In this document: piece after piece, positions 6,028 through 13,507 of the stretch
How positions within the stretch are numbered: the stretch's first letter is position 1
How the letters are laid out: each line of letters opens with the position of its first letter
Assembly: GCA_003242605.1 (NCBI GenBank)
Contig: QGUZ01000075.1
Span: forward strand, 1 to 19,149
Length of the DNA stretch: 19,149 nucleotides
Direction of reading: 5' to 3'
Origin: Actinomycetota bacterium
Lineage (GTDB): Bacteria; Actinomycetota; Actinomycetes; Streptosporangiales; Streptosporangiaceae
Position numbers and translations under genes: made by a program
The notes under the pieces: generated by a model
The model's input: the letters and a program-made list of their open reading frames with translations, nothing else
Databases searched by the model: none
What the model was told of the DNA's origin: nothing

Positions 6028-8130
6028 ATGTCCGCCGGAATCGTGCACTCTGGTGCAGATGACGAGGGAGAGGCGGACCGGACCCCGCTTCCGGCCGACC
6101 GGTTCCTCAACCGCGAGGAGAGCTGGCTGAAGTTCAACCAGCGGGTGCTCGAGCTGGCCGAGGACGAGTCGGTCCCGCTGCTGGAACGGGTGCGCTTCTT
6201 GGCGATCTTCGCGAGCAACCTCGACGAGTTCTTCCGGGTGCGCGTCGCCGGGCTGAAGCGCCGCATGGCGACCGGCCTGCTGCTGCGCACCAAGAGCGGC
6301 CGCAAGCCGCGCGAGGAGCTCGCCCGCATCGCCGCCGTCGCCGACGAGCTCGCCCGCCGGCACGCGGCCTGCTTTCACGAGCGCATCCTGCCCGCGCTCG
6401 CCGCCGAGGGCATCGAGATCGTGCGGTGGGACGACCTCACCCGCGACGAGCGCATGGCGATGCGCAGGCTGTTCCGCGACCGGATCCGGCCGGTGCTCAC
6501 CCCGCTCGCGGTCGACCCGGCCCACCCGTTCCCGTACATCTCCGGCCTGTCGCTCAACCTCGCGGTGACCGTGCGCAACCCGGCCAGCGGCCACACCGTG
6601 TTCGCCCGGGTGAAGGTGCCCTCCCAGCTGCCGCGCTTCGTGTCGGTGTCGCCGACCCGGTTCGTCCCGCTCGAGGACGTGATCGCGGCCCACCTCGGGC
6701 AGCTGTTCAAGGGCATGGAGATCGTGTCGCACGACGTGTTCCGGGTCACCCGGAACGAGGACCTCGAGGTCGACGAGGACGTCACCGAGAACCTCATGCA
6801 GGCGCTCGAGCGCGAGCTGCTCAAGCGCCGGTTCGGGCCGCCGGTGCGGCTCGAGGTGGAGGACACGATCCGGCCCGAGGTGCTCGACCTGCTCGTCGCC
6901 GAGCTCGGGGTGGCCGAGCACGAGATCTACCGGCTGCCCGCGCCGCTCGACCTCACCGGCCTGCACGCGATCGCCGACCTCGACCGGGGCGAGCTGAGCT
7001 ACCGGCCGTTCGTGCCGGCCGAGGCGGTGCACGCCGAGGACGACCTGTTCGCGGTGCTGCGCGAGCGGGACGTGCTGCTGCACCACCCGTACGACTCGTT
7101 CGCCACGAGCGTGCAGCGGTTCATCGAGCAGGCCGCGGCCGACCCGGACGTGCTCGCGATCAAGCAGACGCTCTACCGCACCAGCGGGGACTCGCCGATC
7201 GTGGACGCGCTGATCGACGCGGCCGAGGCGGGCAAGCAGGTCGTCGTGGTGGTGGAGATCAAGGCGCGGTTCGACGAGCACGCGAACATCTCCTGGGCGC
7301 GCAAGCTGGAGAAGGCGGGCTGCCACGTGGTGTACGGCGTGGTCGGCCTGAAGACCCACTGCAAGCTCGCGCTCGTGGTGCGCCAGGAGGCCTCCGGCGA
7401 GCTGCGCACCTACTGCCACATCGGCACCGGCAACTACAACCCCAAGACCGCCCGGCAGTACGAGGACCTCGGCCTGCTCACCGCCGACCCGCTCGTCGGC
7501 GAGGACGTGACCGACCTGTTCATCCACCTGACCGGGTACTCCAACCACTCGGCGTACCGGCGGCTGCTCGTCGCCCCGCACTCGCTGCGCTCGGGCCTGC
7601 TCGCCCGGATCGAGCGGGAGATCGCCCACGTCAAGGCCGGGCGGCCGGGCCGGATCCGGATCAAGGTGAACGCGATCGTCGACGAGCAGATCATCGACGC
7701 GCTCTACCGCGCCTCCCAGGCGGGCGTGCCGATCGACCTGTGGGTGCGCGGCATCTGCGCGCTGCGGCCGGGCATCCCCGGGCTGTCCGAGACGATCCGG
7801 GTGCGCAGCATCCTCGGCCGGTTTCTCGAGCACTCCCGCATCTACGAGTTCGGCGGCGGGCGGCGGCCGGAGATCTGGATCGGCAGCGCCGACCTCATGC
7901 GCCGCAACATCGACCGCCGGGTCGAGGCGCTGGTGCGGGTGTCGAGCCCGCAGCACCGCGCCTACCTGTCCCCCCTGCTCGCCCTGGCGATGCGGGACAC
8001 GCCCGCGAGCTGGGGGCCCCCCCCGGCCGGCCCCTGGGTGCGGCCCCACCGGGGGGAGAAGGGGGACCCGCTCGGCGACCTCCACCCCCAGGTGAGCGCG
8101 CCCCGCCGGTGGAGGACCGTCGATGCCTGA
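6028..8130 (+). CDS. ppk1: Polyphosphate kinase 1
   Basis: PPK1 reversibly transfers the gamma-phosphate of ATP to a growing inorganic polyphosphate chain. All four domains are present: N domain from RFLNREESWLKFNQRVLELA (25-44) with FASNLDEFFRVRV (61-73); head domain (about 125-325); and catalytic C1 and C2 domains. The autophosphorylated His is in GLKTHCKLALVV (H444), and the second conserved His is in LEHSRIYEF (H602). Metal- and phosphate-binding Arg residues appear in IKQTLYRTSGDSPIV and VEIKARFDEHANI. Length is 700 residues, normal for actinobacteria. ATG 6028 has only a weak, distant AGGG; no better in-frame start precedes the conserved domain. The last 8 bases overlap the start of the Nudix gene, indicating an operon. 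A G5C8 run at 8012-8024 lies in the poorly conserved tail but keeps frame. Confidence 0.97.
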   Translation: MSAGIVHSGADDEGEADRTPLPADRFLNREESWLKFNQRVLELAEDESVPLLERVRFLAIFASNLDEFFRVRVAGLKRRMATGLLLRTKSGRKPREELARIAAVADELARRHAACFHERILPALAAEGIEIVRWDDLTRDERMAMRRLFRDRIRPVLTPLAVDPAHPFPYISGLSLNLAVTVRNPASGHTVFARVKVPSQLPRFVSVSPTRFVPLEDVIAAHLGQLFKGMEIVSHDVFRVTRNEDLEVDEDVTENLMQALERELLKRRFGPPVRLEVEDTIRPEVLDLLVAELGVAEHEIYRLPAPLDLTGLHAIADLDRGELSYRPFVPAEAVHAEDDLFAVLRERDVLLHHPYDSFATSVQRFIEQAAADPDVLAIKQTLYRTSGDSPIVDALIDAAEAGKQVVVVVEIKARFDEHANISWARKLEKAGCHVVYGVVGLKTHCKLALVVRQEASGELRTYCHIGTGNYNPKTARQYEDLGLLTADPLVGEDVTDLFIHLTGYSNHSAYRRLLVAPHSLRSGLLARIEREIAHVKAGRPGRIRIKVNAIVDEQIIDALYRASQAGVPIDLWVRGICALRPGIPGLSETIRVRSILGRFLEHSRIYEFGGGRRPEIWIGSADLMRRNIDRRVEALVRVSSPQHRAYLSPLLALAMRDTPASWGPPPAGPWVRPHRGEKGDPLGDLHPQVSAPRRWRTVDA

Positions 8131-9022
8131 ACCGTACGCCCGCCCGATCGACCCGATCCTCGCGGCCGGGGCCGTGGTGTGGCGGGGCGACCCCGCCGAC
8201 CCCGAGGTCGCGGTGGTGCACCGGCCCCGCTACGACGACTGGGCGTTCCCCAAGGGCAAGCTCGACCCCGGCGAGCACGTGATCGAGGCGTGCCTGCGCG
8301 AGGTCGCCGAGGAGACCGGCCTTGAGGTGGTCCTCGGCCCGGCCCTGCCGCCCGTCCACTACCTGGTCCGCGGCCGGCTCAAGCGGGTGGACTACTGGAC
8401 CGCCCGGGTGATCGGGTACGGCGAGCCCGCCGACGGCGACGAGATCGACGAGGTGGTCTGGCTGCCGGTGCGCGAGGCCCGCGAACGCCTCAGTTACCCC
8501 GCGGACGTCGCCCTGCTGGAGGAGTTCGCCCGCCTCCCGCTGCTCGCCACCCCCCTGGTGTTCGTCCGGCACGCCGCCGCGGGCAGCCGGGACGACTGGC
8601 CGGGCGACGACGAGCTGCGGCCGCTCGACGAGGCGGGCGAGGCCCAGGCCGAGACGCTCGCCCGGGTGCTGCGCGCCTACCGCCCGGCCGTGCTGGTGAG
8701 CTCCCCGAGCCGCCGCTGCGTGCAGACGCTCGCCCCGTACGCCCGCGGCGCCGGGCTGGAGATCCGGCGCGACGAGCGGTTCTCCGAGACCGGCTACGAC
8801 GCCCGCGAGACCCTTGCGGCCGCCCTCGGGCTGCTCGACGCGGACGAGCCCGCCGCGGTGTGCAGCCACGGCAAGGTGCTGCCCGAGCTGCTCGCCGCCG
8901 TGGCCGAGCAGCGCTTCCCCGAGGCCGGGCGCCTCACCGACACCCACCTCGACAAGGGGGCGTTCGCCGTCGCCCACCACGCCGGCGGCCGGCTCACCGC
9001 CCTCGAGCGCTACGTGATCTGA
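8123..9022 (+). CDS. mutT1: Nudix hydrolase fused to histidine phosphatase domain (MutT1 type)
   Basis: Two catalytic domains are fused in 299 residues. The N-terminal Nudix domain (about 10-135) has the complete box G-x5-E-x7-REVAEETGL (45-67). The C-terminal histidine phosphatase domain (about 145-299) has the catalytic VRHA (R149, H150; Ala replaces the usual Gly), SSPSRRCVQT (193-202) and the second His in CSHGKV (H249). Mycobacterial MutT1 proteins with this layout hydrolyse 8-oxo-dGTP/GTP and diadenosine polyphosphates, so roles in nucleotide-pool sanitation or Ap(n)A turnover are likely. It starts inside the end of ppk1 (ATGCCTGA overlap), so expression is coupled. ppk1 and mutT1 are neighbours in Mycobacterium too. 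The exact substrate is not decided by sequence. Confidence 0.93.
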   Translation: MPEPYARPIDPILAAGAVVWRGDPADPEVAVVHRPRYDDWAFPKGKLDPGEHVIEACLREVAEETGLEVVLGPALPPVHYLVRGRLKRVDYWTARVIGYGEPADGDEIDEVVWLPVREARERLSYPADVALLEEFARLPLLATPLVFVRHAAAGSRDDWPGDDELRPLDEAGEAQAETLARVLRAYRPAVLVSSPSRRCVQTLAPYARGAGLEIRRDERFSETGYDARETLAAALGLLDADEPAAVCSHGKVLPELLAAVAEQRFPEAGRLTDTHLDKGAFAVAHHAGGRLTALERYVI

Positions 9023-9059
9023 TCTCCCCGCGCCCTGACCCCGCCGCCGCGGCCCGCCC

Positions 9060-9088
9060 GCGCGCCGCGGTTCCGGCACCGCGCGCGC
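9060..9088 (+). terminator. Putative terminator after ppk1-mutT1
   Basis: GCGCGC-C-GCGG (9060-9070) pairs with CCGC-GCGCGC (9079-9088) as a 10-bp stem with one bulge and an 8-base loop, 38 bases past the mutT1 stop. There is no U-tract. The rest of 9023-9281 holds the promoter region of the GH31 gene and no further gene. Confidence 0.5.
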
Positions 9089-9156
9089 CGTGACCGGCGG
9101 CCGCCCGCACGGCCTGCCCGGCACCTCCTCCGCGACCGGATGTCACCGATCTTGTC

Positions 9157-9185
9157 TTGCCTTTCGCACTTTATCGGTCAATAGT
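9157..9185 (+). promoter_or_regulatory. Candidate promoter of the GH31 gene
   Basis: TTGCCT (9157-9162) and AATAGT (9180-9185) are separated by 17 bases, a reasonable sigma-70-type pair in the only locally AT-rich stretch. Predicted transcription start is near 9192, just before the dyad at 9196. Confidence 0.4.
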
Positions 9186-9195
9186 TGCGATTAAA

Positions 9196-9233
9196 CGTTC
9201 ATGATCGGTCGGATATTCGATCGAACATGAACG
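9196..9233. promoter_or_regulatory. 38-bp dyad (operator or 5' UTR hairpin) before the GH31 gene
   Basis: A 16-base arm starting CGTTCATG (9196-9211) pairs with a 16-base arm ending CATGAACG (9218-9233). Fourteen of 16 positions match across a 6-base spacer, and the outer 8 bp are perfect. It sits 49 bases before the ATG, at or just after the predicted transcription start. Its size suits a sugar-responsive repressor site; no regulator gene is adjacent. Confidence 0.6.
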
Positions 9234-9281
9234 GTTCGGACAAGGTCGGCCCGGCACTCGCCTGCATCGCTCGAGGTGACC

Positions 9282-12200
9282 ATGAGACGCAACGTGACCG
9301 GACCCAGGCCACGGCGCGGCGCCCGGTGGCGGACCGCGGTGCGCCGCCTCGCCGCCGTGATGGCGGCCGCGACCGTCGCCGCGACCACCGCGGCCGGTGG
9401 CGCGGCGGCGGAGACCGCCGGCCGCGACCGGACGGTGACGGCCGGGAACGCGCGCTTCCAGGTGCTGTCCCCCACGCTGATCCGGACCGAGTACGCCGAC
9501 GACGGCCGGTTCGTCGACAAGCCCACGTTCAACGTGATCGGCCGGGACGCGTTCCCGCGGCCGAAGTTCACTGCGACGCAGGCGGACGGCTGGCTCACCA
9601 TCAAGACGAGCGCGCTCACGCTGCGCTACCGGCTCGGCTCGGGCCCGTTCGGCCCGGAGAACCTCACCGTGAGCCTCACCGCCGGGCGCACCCCGGTGAC
9701 CGCCACCCCGTGGCGGCGGGTCGTCTGCGACGTGGGCGCGCTGTGCGAGGCCGAGAGCCAGCCGCACACCGGGCTCGCGGTCGCCACCGACCACGCCGGG
9801 TACACCGGCACCGGCTTCCTCGCCGGGTTCGAGGCGGTCGGGGACACGCTCACCGCCGAGGTGACCGTCGATGCGGCCGGGACGTACCGGTTCGTCGTGC
9901 GGTACGCCAACGCCGTCGGCGGCGACGGGCGGCACACCGCACGCACGCTCAGCCTCACGGTGGACGGCGGCGCGGCCCGCACGATCACGCTGCCGACCAC
10001 CCCGGACTGGGACACCTGGGCCGTGGCAACGGCCGACCTGGAGCTCGACGCCGGGCGGCACCTGATCGCCCTCACCCGCACGGCCGACGACTCCGGCCAC
10101 GTCAACGTGGACAGCGTGGCGCTGACCCCGCCGGGCGCCGAGTACCCGCCGGTCTCCGCCACCGCGATCGCGTCCTGCCGGTACGGCACGAGCTGTGAGG
10201 CCGAGTCCGGCCGGGTGACCGGCTCCGGGAAGATCGCCGCCGACCACAAGGGCTTCGCGGGCACCGGGTTCGTCGCCGAGCTGCACCAGGGGGCGAGCCT
10301 CACCGCCCGCGTGACCGACGTGCCCGCCGACGGCACCTACCTGCTGCACGTGCGGTACGCCAACGGCACCGGGGCCGACGGGCGGCACCAGGACCGCACC
10401 GCCACGGTCACCGCAGGCGACGACACCCGGGAGATCACCTTCCCGAAGACGGACGACTGGTCCACGTGGCGCACGGTCTCCGTCCCGGTCCCGCTCAAGG
10501 CCGGCACGAACGAGATCACCCTCGGCTGCCCGGAGGCGGCGAGCTGCCACGTCAACCCGGACACGATCGCGGTGACCGCCGCGGGCGCGGCCGCGCCGCC
10601 GCCGCACCTCGCGCTCGGCGGCTACCGCCGCAGCCTCGACGGCGTGGACGGCGACCAGGGCGACCCGCCCGCCACCCCGGGCCTGCTCCACCGGGACGGC
10701 TGGTACCTGCTCGACGACACCCACTCCGCGCTGTTCGACCCGTCCCGCGGCACGGTCACGCCGCGGCCGGGCCACGGCGGCCGGCCGTACCAGGACGGGT
10801 ACGTGTTCGGCTACGGCCTCGACTACAAGCGCGGCCTGTCCGAGCTCGCCACGCTGACCGGGCCGCCCGCGCTGCTGCCGCAGTGGGCGTACGGGGTGTG
10901 GTTCTCCCAGTACTTCGACCGCACCGACGAGGACTTCCGCAGGCTCGTGGCCCGGTTCCGCGCCGAGGGCGTGCCGCTCGACGTGCTCGTGGTGGACACC
11001 GACTTCAAGGCGCCGAACACGTGGAGCGGCTGGCAGATCGACACGGCCAAGTTCCCCGACCCGAAGGCGTTCTTCGCCTGGGCGAGGTCGCAGGGCCTGC
11101 ACACCGTGCTCAACATCCACCCGAGCATCCTCGGCGACGACCCGAAGTTCGCCCGGGCGCAGCAGACCGCGAAGGGCAGGCTGCAGCGGGGCGGCTGCCC
11201 GGCCGGGCCGGACTGCCACGTCTTCGACTGGGGCGACCCCGACCAGCTCAAGGCGTACCTCGACCTGCACGCCGAGATGGAGAAGCAGGGCACCGACTTC
11301 TGGTGGCTCGACTGGTGCTGTGACGCCTCGCGGTCCTCGCTCGCCGGGGTGACCCCCGACGCGTGGATCAACCACCACTACGCCCGCCGGGCCGACCGGC
11401 TCATCGGCCGCGGCTTCGTGCTCTCCCGCGCCTACGGCTCGCTGCAGTCCGGGCCGTACGCCGGGCCGGCGGGCCTGCCCACCGGCCCGTGGGCGGAGAA
11501 GCGCAACACGGTGCACTTCACCGGCGACAGCACCGGCAGCTGGGGTACCCTGCGGTACGCCGCCGGCGCCACCCCGGCCGAGTCCGCCGCCACCGGCATG
11601 GCCGCGATCAGCCACGACATCGGCGGCCACAACGACCCCGGGAACCTGCGCGGCTCCGAGCGGTACAAGGTCGGAGACGAGATCCGGTACACCACCAAGC
11701 TCCCCGACGACCTGTACGCCCGCTGGGTGCAGCTCGGCACCTTCCAGCCGATCGACCGGCTGCACAGCAACCACGGCGACCGGCTGCCCTGGCAGTACGG
11801 CCCGGCGGCGAACGCCTCGGCCAAGAGGTTCCTCAACCTGCGCGAGCGGCTGGTGCCGTACACCTACACGCTCGCCCGGGAGGCGCACGCCACCGGCGTG
11901 CCGATCGTGCGGCCGATGTACCTGGAGTACCCGGACCAGGAGCAGGCCTACGCCACCGCGGACACCCAGTACCTGTACGGCCCGGACCTGCTCGTCGCCC
12001 CGGTGACCCGGCCGGGCGAGCAGGCCTCGGTCACGGTCTGGTTCCCGCCGGGCGCCGAGTGGACCGACATCTTCACCGGCCGCACCTACCCGGGCGGCAC
12101 CACGCACACCGTGACCAGCGGCCTCGACACGATGCCGGTCTTCCTCAAGTCGGGCGGCATCCTCGTCACCCGGACCGGCGACGTCGCGAACCACGCGCAG

Positions 12201-12560
12201 CACCCGCTGACCGAGGCGACGGTCACCGTCGGCCTCGGCTCCCCCGGCTCGTTCACCCTGCAGGAGGACGACGGCGCGCCCGCCGGGCGGCTGAAGAGCC
12301 TCACCACCCGGATCGACTACACCCGGGACGGGGCGGTGCACCGGGTGCGCATCGGCCCGGCCAAGGGCGCCTACCGCGGGCAGCCGACCACCCGCGAGTG
12401 GACCCTGTCGCTGCGCAACGCCGCGCCGCCGTCCGCCGTGACCGTCGACAACGCCGCGCTGCGGCCCGGCTCGTACCGCTATGACGCCGCGAGCCGCACC
12501 CTCACCGTGACCCTCCCCCGCCGCCCCGTCCACCAGCCGGTCACCGTCACCGTGCGGTGA
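9282..12560 (+). CDS. Secreted GH31 glycosidase with two tandem CBM35-like modules
   Basis: A large extracellular glycoside hydrolase family 31 enzyme (alpha-glucosidase, alpha-xylosidase or transglucosidase). ATG 9282 follows GAGGTGACC; in-frame GTG 9276 lies inside that ribosome-binding site. Numbering here counts from 9276; subtract two for ATG. The signal peptide has a long Arg-rich n-region, an Ala-rich core and likely cleavage near GGAAA-ET (about 45). The GH31 N-terminal beta-domain starts at about 52-145. Two homologous ~140-residue modules follow (about 151-286 and 301-435), both opening C-x5-CEAES and sharing RYANxxGxDGRH and DWxTW. The N-domain resumes at LALGGYRRSLDG (445). The TIM barrel shows LVVDTDFKAP (571-580), nucleophile Asp in FWWLDWCCD (D679) and acid/base Asp in FTGDSTGSW (D751). 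C-terminal beta-domains end the protein; there is no sorting signal. Confidence 0.92.
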   Translation: MRRNVTGPRPRRGARWRTAVRRLAAVMAAATVAATTAAGGAAAETAGRDRTVTAGNARFQVLSPTLIRTEYADDGRFVDKPTFNVIGRDAFPRPKFTATQADGWLTIKTSALTLRYRLGSGPFGPENLTVSLTAGRTPVTATPWRRVVCDVGALCEAESQPHTGLAVATDHAGYTGTGFLAGFEAVGDTLTAEVTVDAAGTYRFVVRYANAVGGDGRHTARTLSLTVDGGAARTITLPTTPDWDTWAVATADLELDAGRHLIALTRTADDSGHVNVDSVALTPPGAEYPPVSATAIASCRYGTSCEAESGRVTGSGKIAADHKGFAGTGFVAELHQGASLTARVTDVPADGTYLLHVRYANGTGADGRHQDRTATVTAGDDTREITFPKTDDWSTWRTVSVPVPLKAGTNEITLGCPEAASCHVNPDTIAVTAAGAAAPPPHLALGGYRRSLDGVDGDQGDPPATPGLLHRDGWYLLDDTHSALFDPSRGTVTPRPGHGGRPYQDGYVFGYGLDYKRGLSELATLTGPPALLPQWAYGVWFSQYFDRTDEDFRRLVARFRAEGVPLDVLVVDTDFKAPNTWSGWQIDTAKFPDPKAFFAWARSQGLHTVLNIHPSILGDDPKFARAQQTAKGRLQRGGCPAGPDCHVFDWGDPDQLKAYLDLHAEMEKQGTDFWWLDWCCDASRSSLAGVTPDAWINHHYARRADRLIGRGFVLSRAYGSLQSGPYAGPAGLPTGPWAEKRNTVHFTGDSTGSWGTLRYAAGATPAESAATGMAAISHDIGGHNDPGNLRGSERYKVGDEIRYTTKLPDDLYARWVQLGTFQPIDRLHSNHGDRLPWQYGPAANASAKRFLNLRERLVPYTYTLAREAHATGVPIVRPMYLEYPDQEQAYATADTQYLYGPDLLVAPVTRPGEQASVTVWFPPGAEWTDIFTGRTYPGGTTHTVTSGLDTMPVFLKSGGILVTRTGDVANHAQHPLTEATVTVGLGSPGSFTLQEDDGAPAGRLKSLTTRIDYTRDGAVHRVRIGPAKGAYRGQPTTREWTLSLRNAAPPSAVTVDNAALRPGSYRYDAASRTLTVTLPRRPVHQPVTVTVR

Positions 12561-12583
12561 CCCGTCCCGCGGCGGCGCCCTGC

Positions 12584-12618
12584 CCGGACCGCCCCAGGGC
12601 CGCCCTGGAGCGGTCCGG
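12584..12618 (+). terminator. Terminator hairpin after the GH31 gene
   Basis: CCGGACCGC-C-CCAGGG (12584-12599) pairs with CCCTGG-A-GCGGTCCGG (12603-12618). This gives 15 bp with one C/A mismatch and a 3-base loop, starting 23 bases after the stop. It is the strongest hairpin in this gap. An alternative TGCCCGG/CCGGGCA pairing (12581-12587 with 12627-12633) overlaps it. Confidence 0.65.
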
Positions 12619-12680
12619 CCCGCTTTCCGGGCACCGGCGGCCCTCGGATTCGGCCGGGAAAAATCGGTGGACACGCCCGA

Positions 12681-12686
12681 TAGCGT
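12681..12686 (+). promoter_or_regulatory. Candidate -10 box of the PhyH gene, leaderless
   Basis: TAGCGT fits TANNNT and is followed by 7 bases and ATG 12694, the geometry of a leaderless actinobacterial start. No Shine-Dalgarno sequence is in place and no good -35 is visible. Confidence 0.4.
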
Positions 12687-12693
12687 GGGGTCC

Positions 12694-13419
12694 ATGGGCG
12701 TTGTGGATGTCGAGCGGTTCGTCGCCGACGGGTTCGTCAAGCTGGAGGCGTCCGTGCCGCGCGAGGTGGCGGACGCGGCCCGGGAGCTGCTGTGGCGGCG
12801 GATCGGGCTGTCGCCGGACGACCCGGACGGCTGGACGCAGCCGGTGGTGTGGGCGTCGGACACGACCGGCGAGGGGCCGTTCGGCGAGATCGCCCGCAGC
12901 CCGCGGCTCGCGCAGGCGCTCGACGAGATCTGCGGGGTCGGCGGGTGGCGGCCGCGCGGCGCGCTCGGCACGATCCCGATCCGGTTCCCGCGGGTGCCGC
13001 CCGCCGACGACCGCGGCTGGCACATCGATCTCAACATCGCGATGCCGGACGGCTCCTTCCGGTGCGGCGCGCGTTCGCACACGATGCTGCTGCTCACCCT
13101 GCTGTCCGAGGTGGGCCCGGACGACGCGCCGACCCGGATCCGGGTGGGGTCGCACCGGGACGCGTTCCGGGTGCTGGGCGAGGAGGTGATGGACGCGTTC
13201 GAGGCCGGGCCGCTGCTCGACGAGGCGAGCGCGCACCGGCCGGTCGCGTACGCCACCGGCGCGCCGGGCGACGTGTACCTGGTGCACCCGCTCACCGTGC
13301 ACGCCGCCGACGAGCACCGGGGCACCGAGCCGCGGTTCATGGCCCAGGGGCCGGTGTTCCTCACCCGGCCGCTCAGCCCGGACGGCGACACCGCGCTCGC
13401 CCGGGCGATCGCCGGCTGA
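12694..13419 (+). CDS. Phytanoyl-CoA dioxygenase (PhyH)-family Fe(II)/2-oxoglutarate oxygenase
   Basis: This cytoplasmic non-haem iron oxygenase has 241 residues. The facial triad is visible: H110 and D112 in GWHIDLN and H203 in LTVHAADEH. R214 in TEPRF, exactly 11 residues after the distal His as in human PHYH, should hold 2-oxoglutarate. The N-terminus (VERFVADGFVKLEASVPREVADAARELL) is the usual PhyH opening, and GAPGDVYLVHP precedes the distal His. ATG 12694 is chosen because homology begins there and a -10 box ends 7 bases earlier; the frame is open to 12667. Bacterial PhyH proteins act on very diverse substrates (fatty acyl groups, ectoine, natural products), and nothing next to it fixes the substrate. 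It is separated from the GH31 gene by a hairpin, so it is probably monocistronic. Confidence 0.85.
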   Translation: MGVVDVERFVADGFVKLEASVPREVADAARELLWRRIGLSPDDPDGWTQPVVWASDTTGEGPFGEIARSPRLAQALDEICGVGGWRPRGALGTIPIRFPRVPPADDRGWHIDLNIAMPDGSFRCGARSHTMLLLTLLSEVGPDDAPTRIRVGSHRDAFRVLGEEVMDAFEAGPLLDEASAHRPVAYATGAPGDVYLVHPLTVHAADEHRGTEPRFMAQGPVFLTRPLSPDGDTALARAIAG

Positions 13420-13430
13420 GCCCGCCGTAC

Positions 13431-13444
13431 CCCCTGGTGAGGGG
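13431..13444 (+). terminator. Small hairpin after the PhyH gene
   Basis: CCCCT-GGTG-AGGGG lies 11 bases after the stop codon. The same gap has a 9-bp inverted pair, CGCCGTACC (13423-13431) and GGTACGGCG (13482-13490), 50 bases apart. Either might separate this gene from the next; both are weak. Confidence 0.3.
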
Positions 13445-13507
13445 CGTCACGCTTCCCTCCGCCCGTGGCGGGTAACCGCCTGGTACGGCGAACAGGAGAG
13501 GGAAGCC

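Noticed and set aside
6001..8085. 694-codon minus-strand frame over ppk1
   Set aside because: Antisense shadow of ppk1; the sense product has complete PPK1 motifs.
8000..8130. Possible frameshift at the end of ppk1
   Set aside because: The tail keeps the expected PPK1 pattern (ASW, then GPW, then PLGDLHPQV) and the stop lies at the natural overlap with mutT1.
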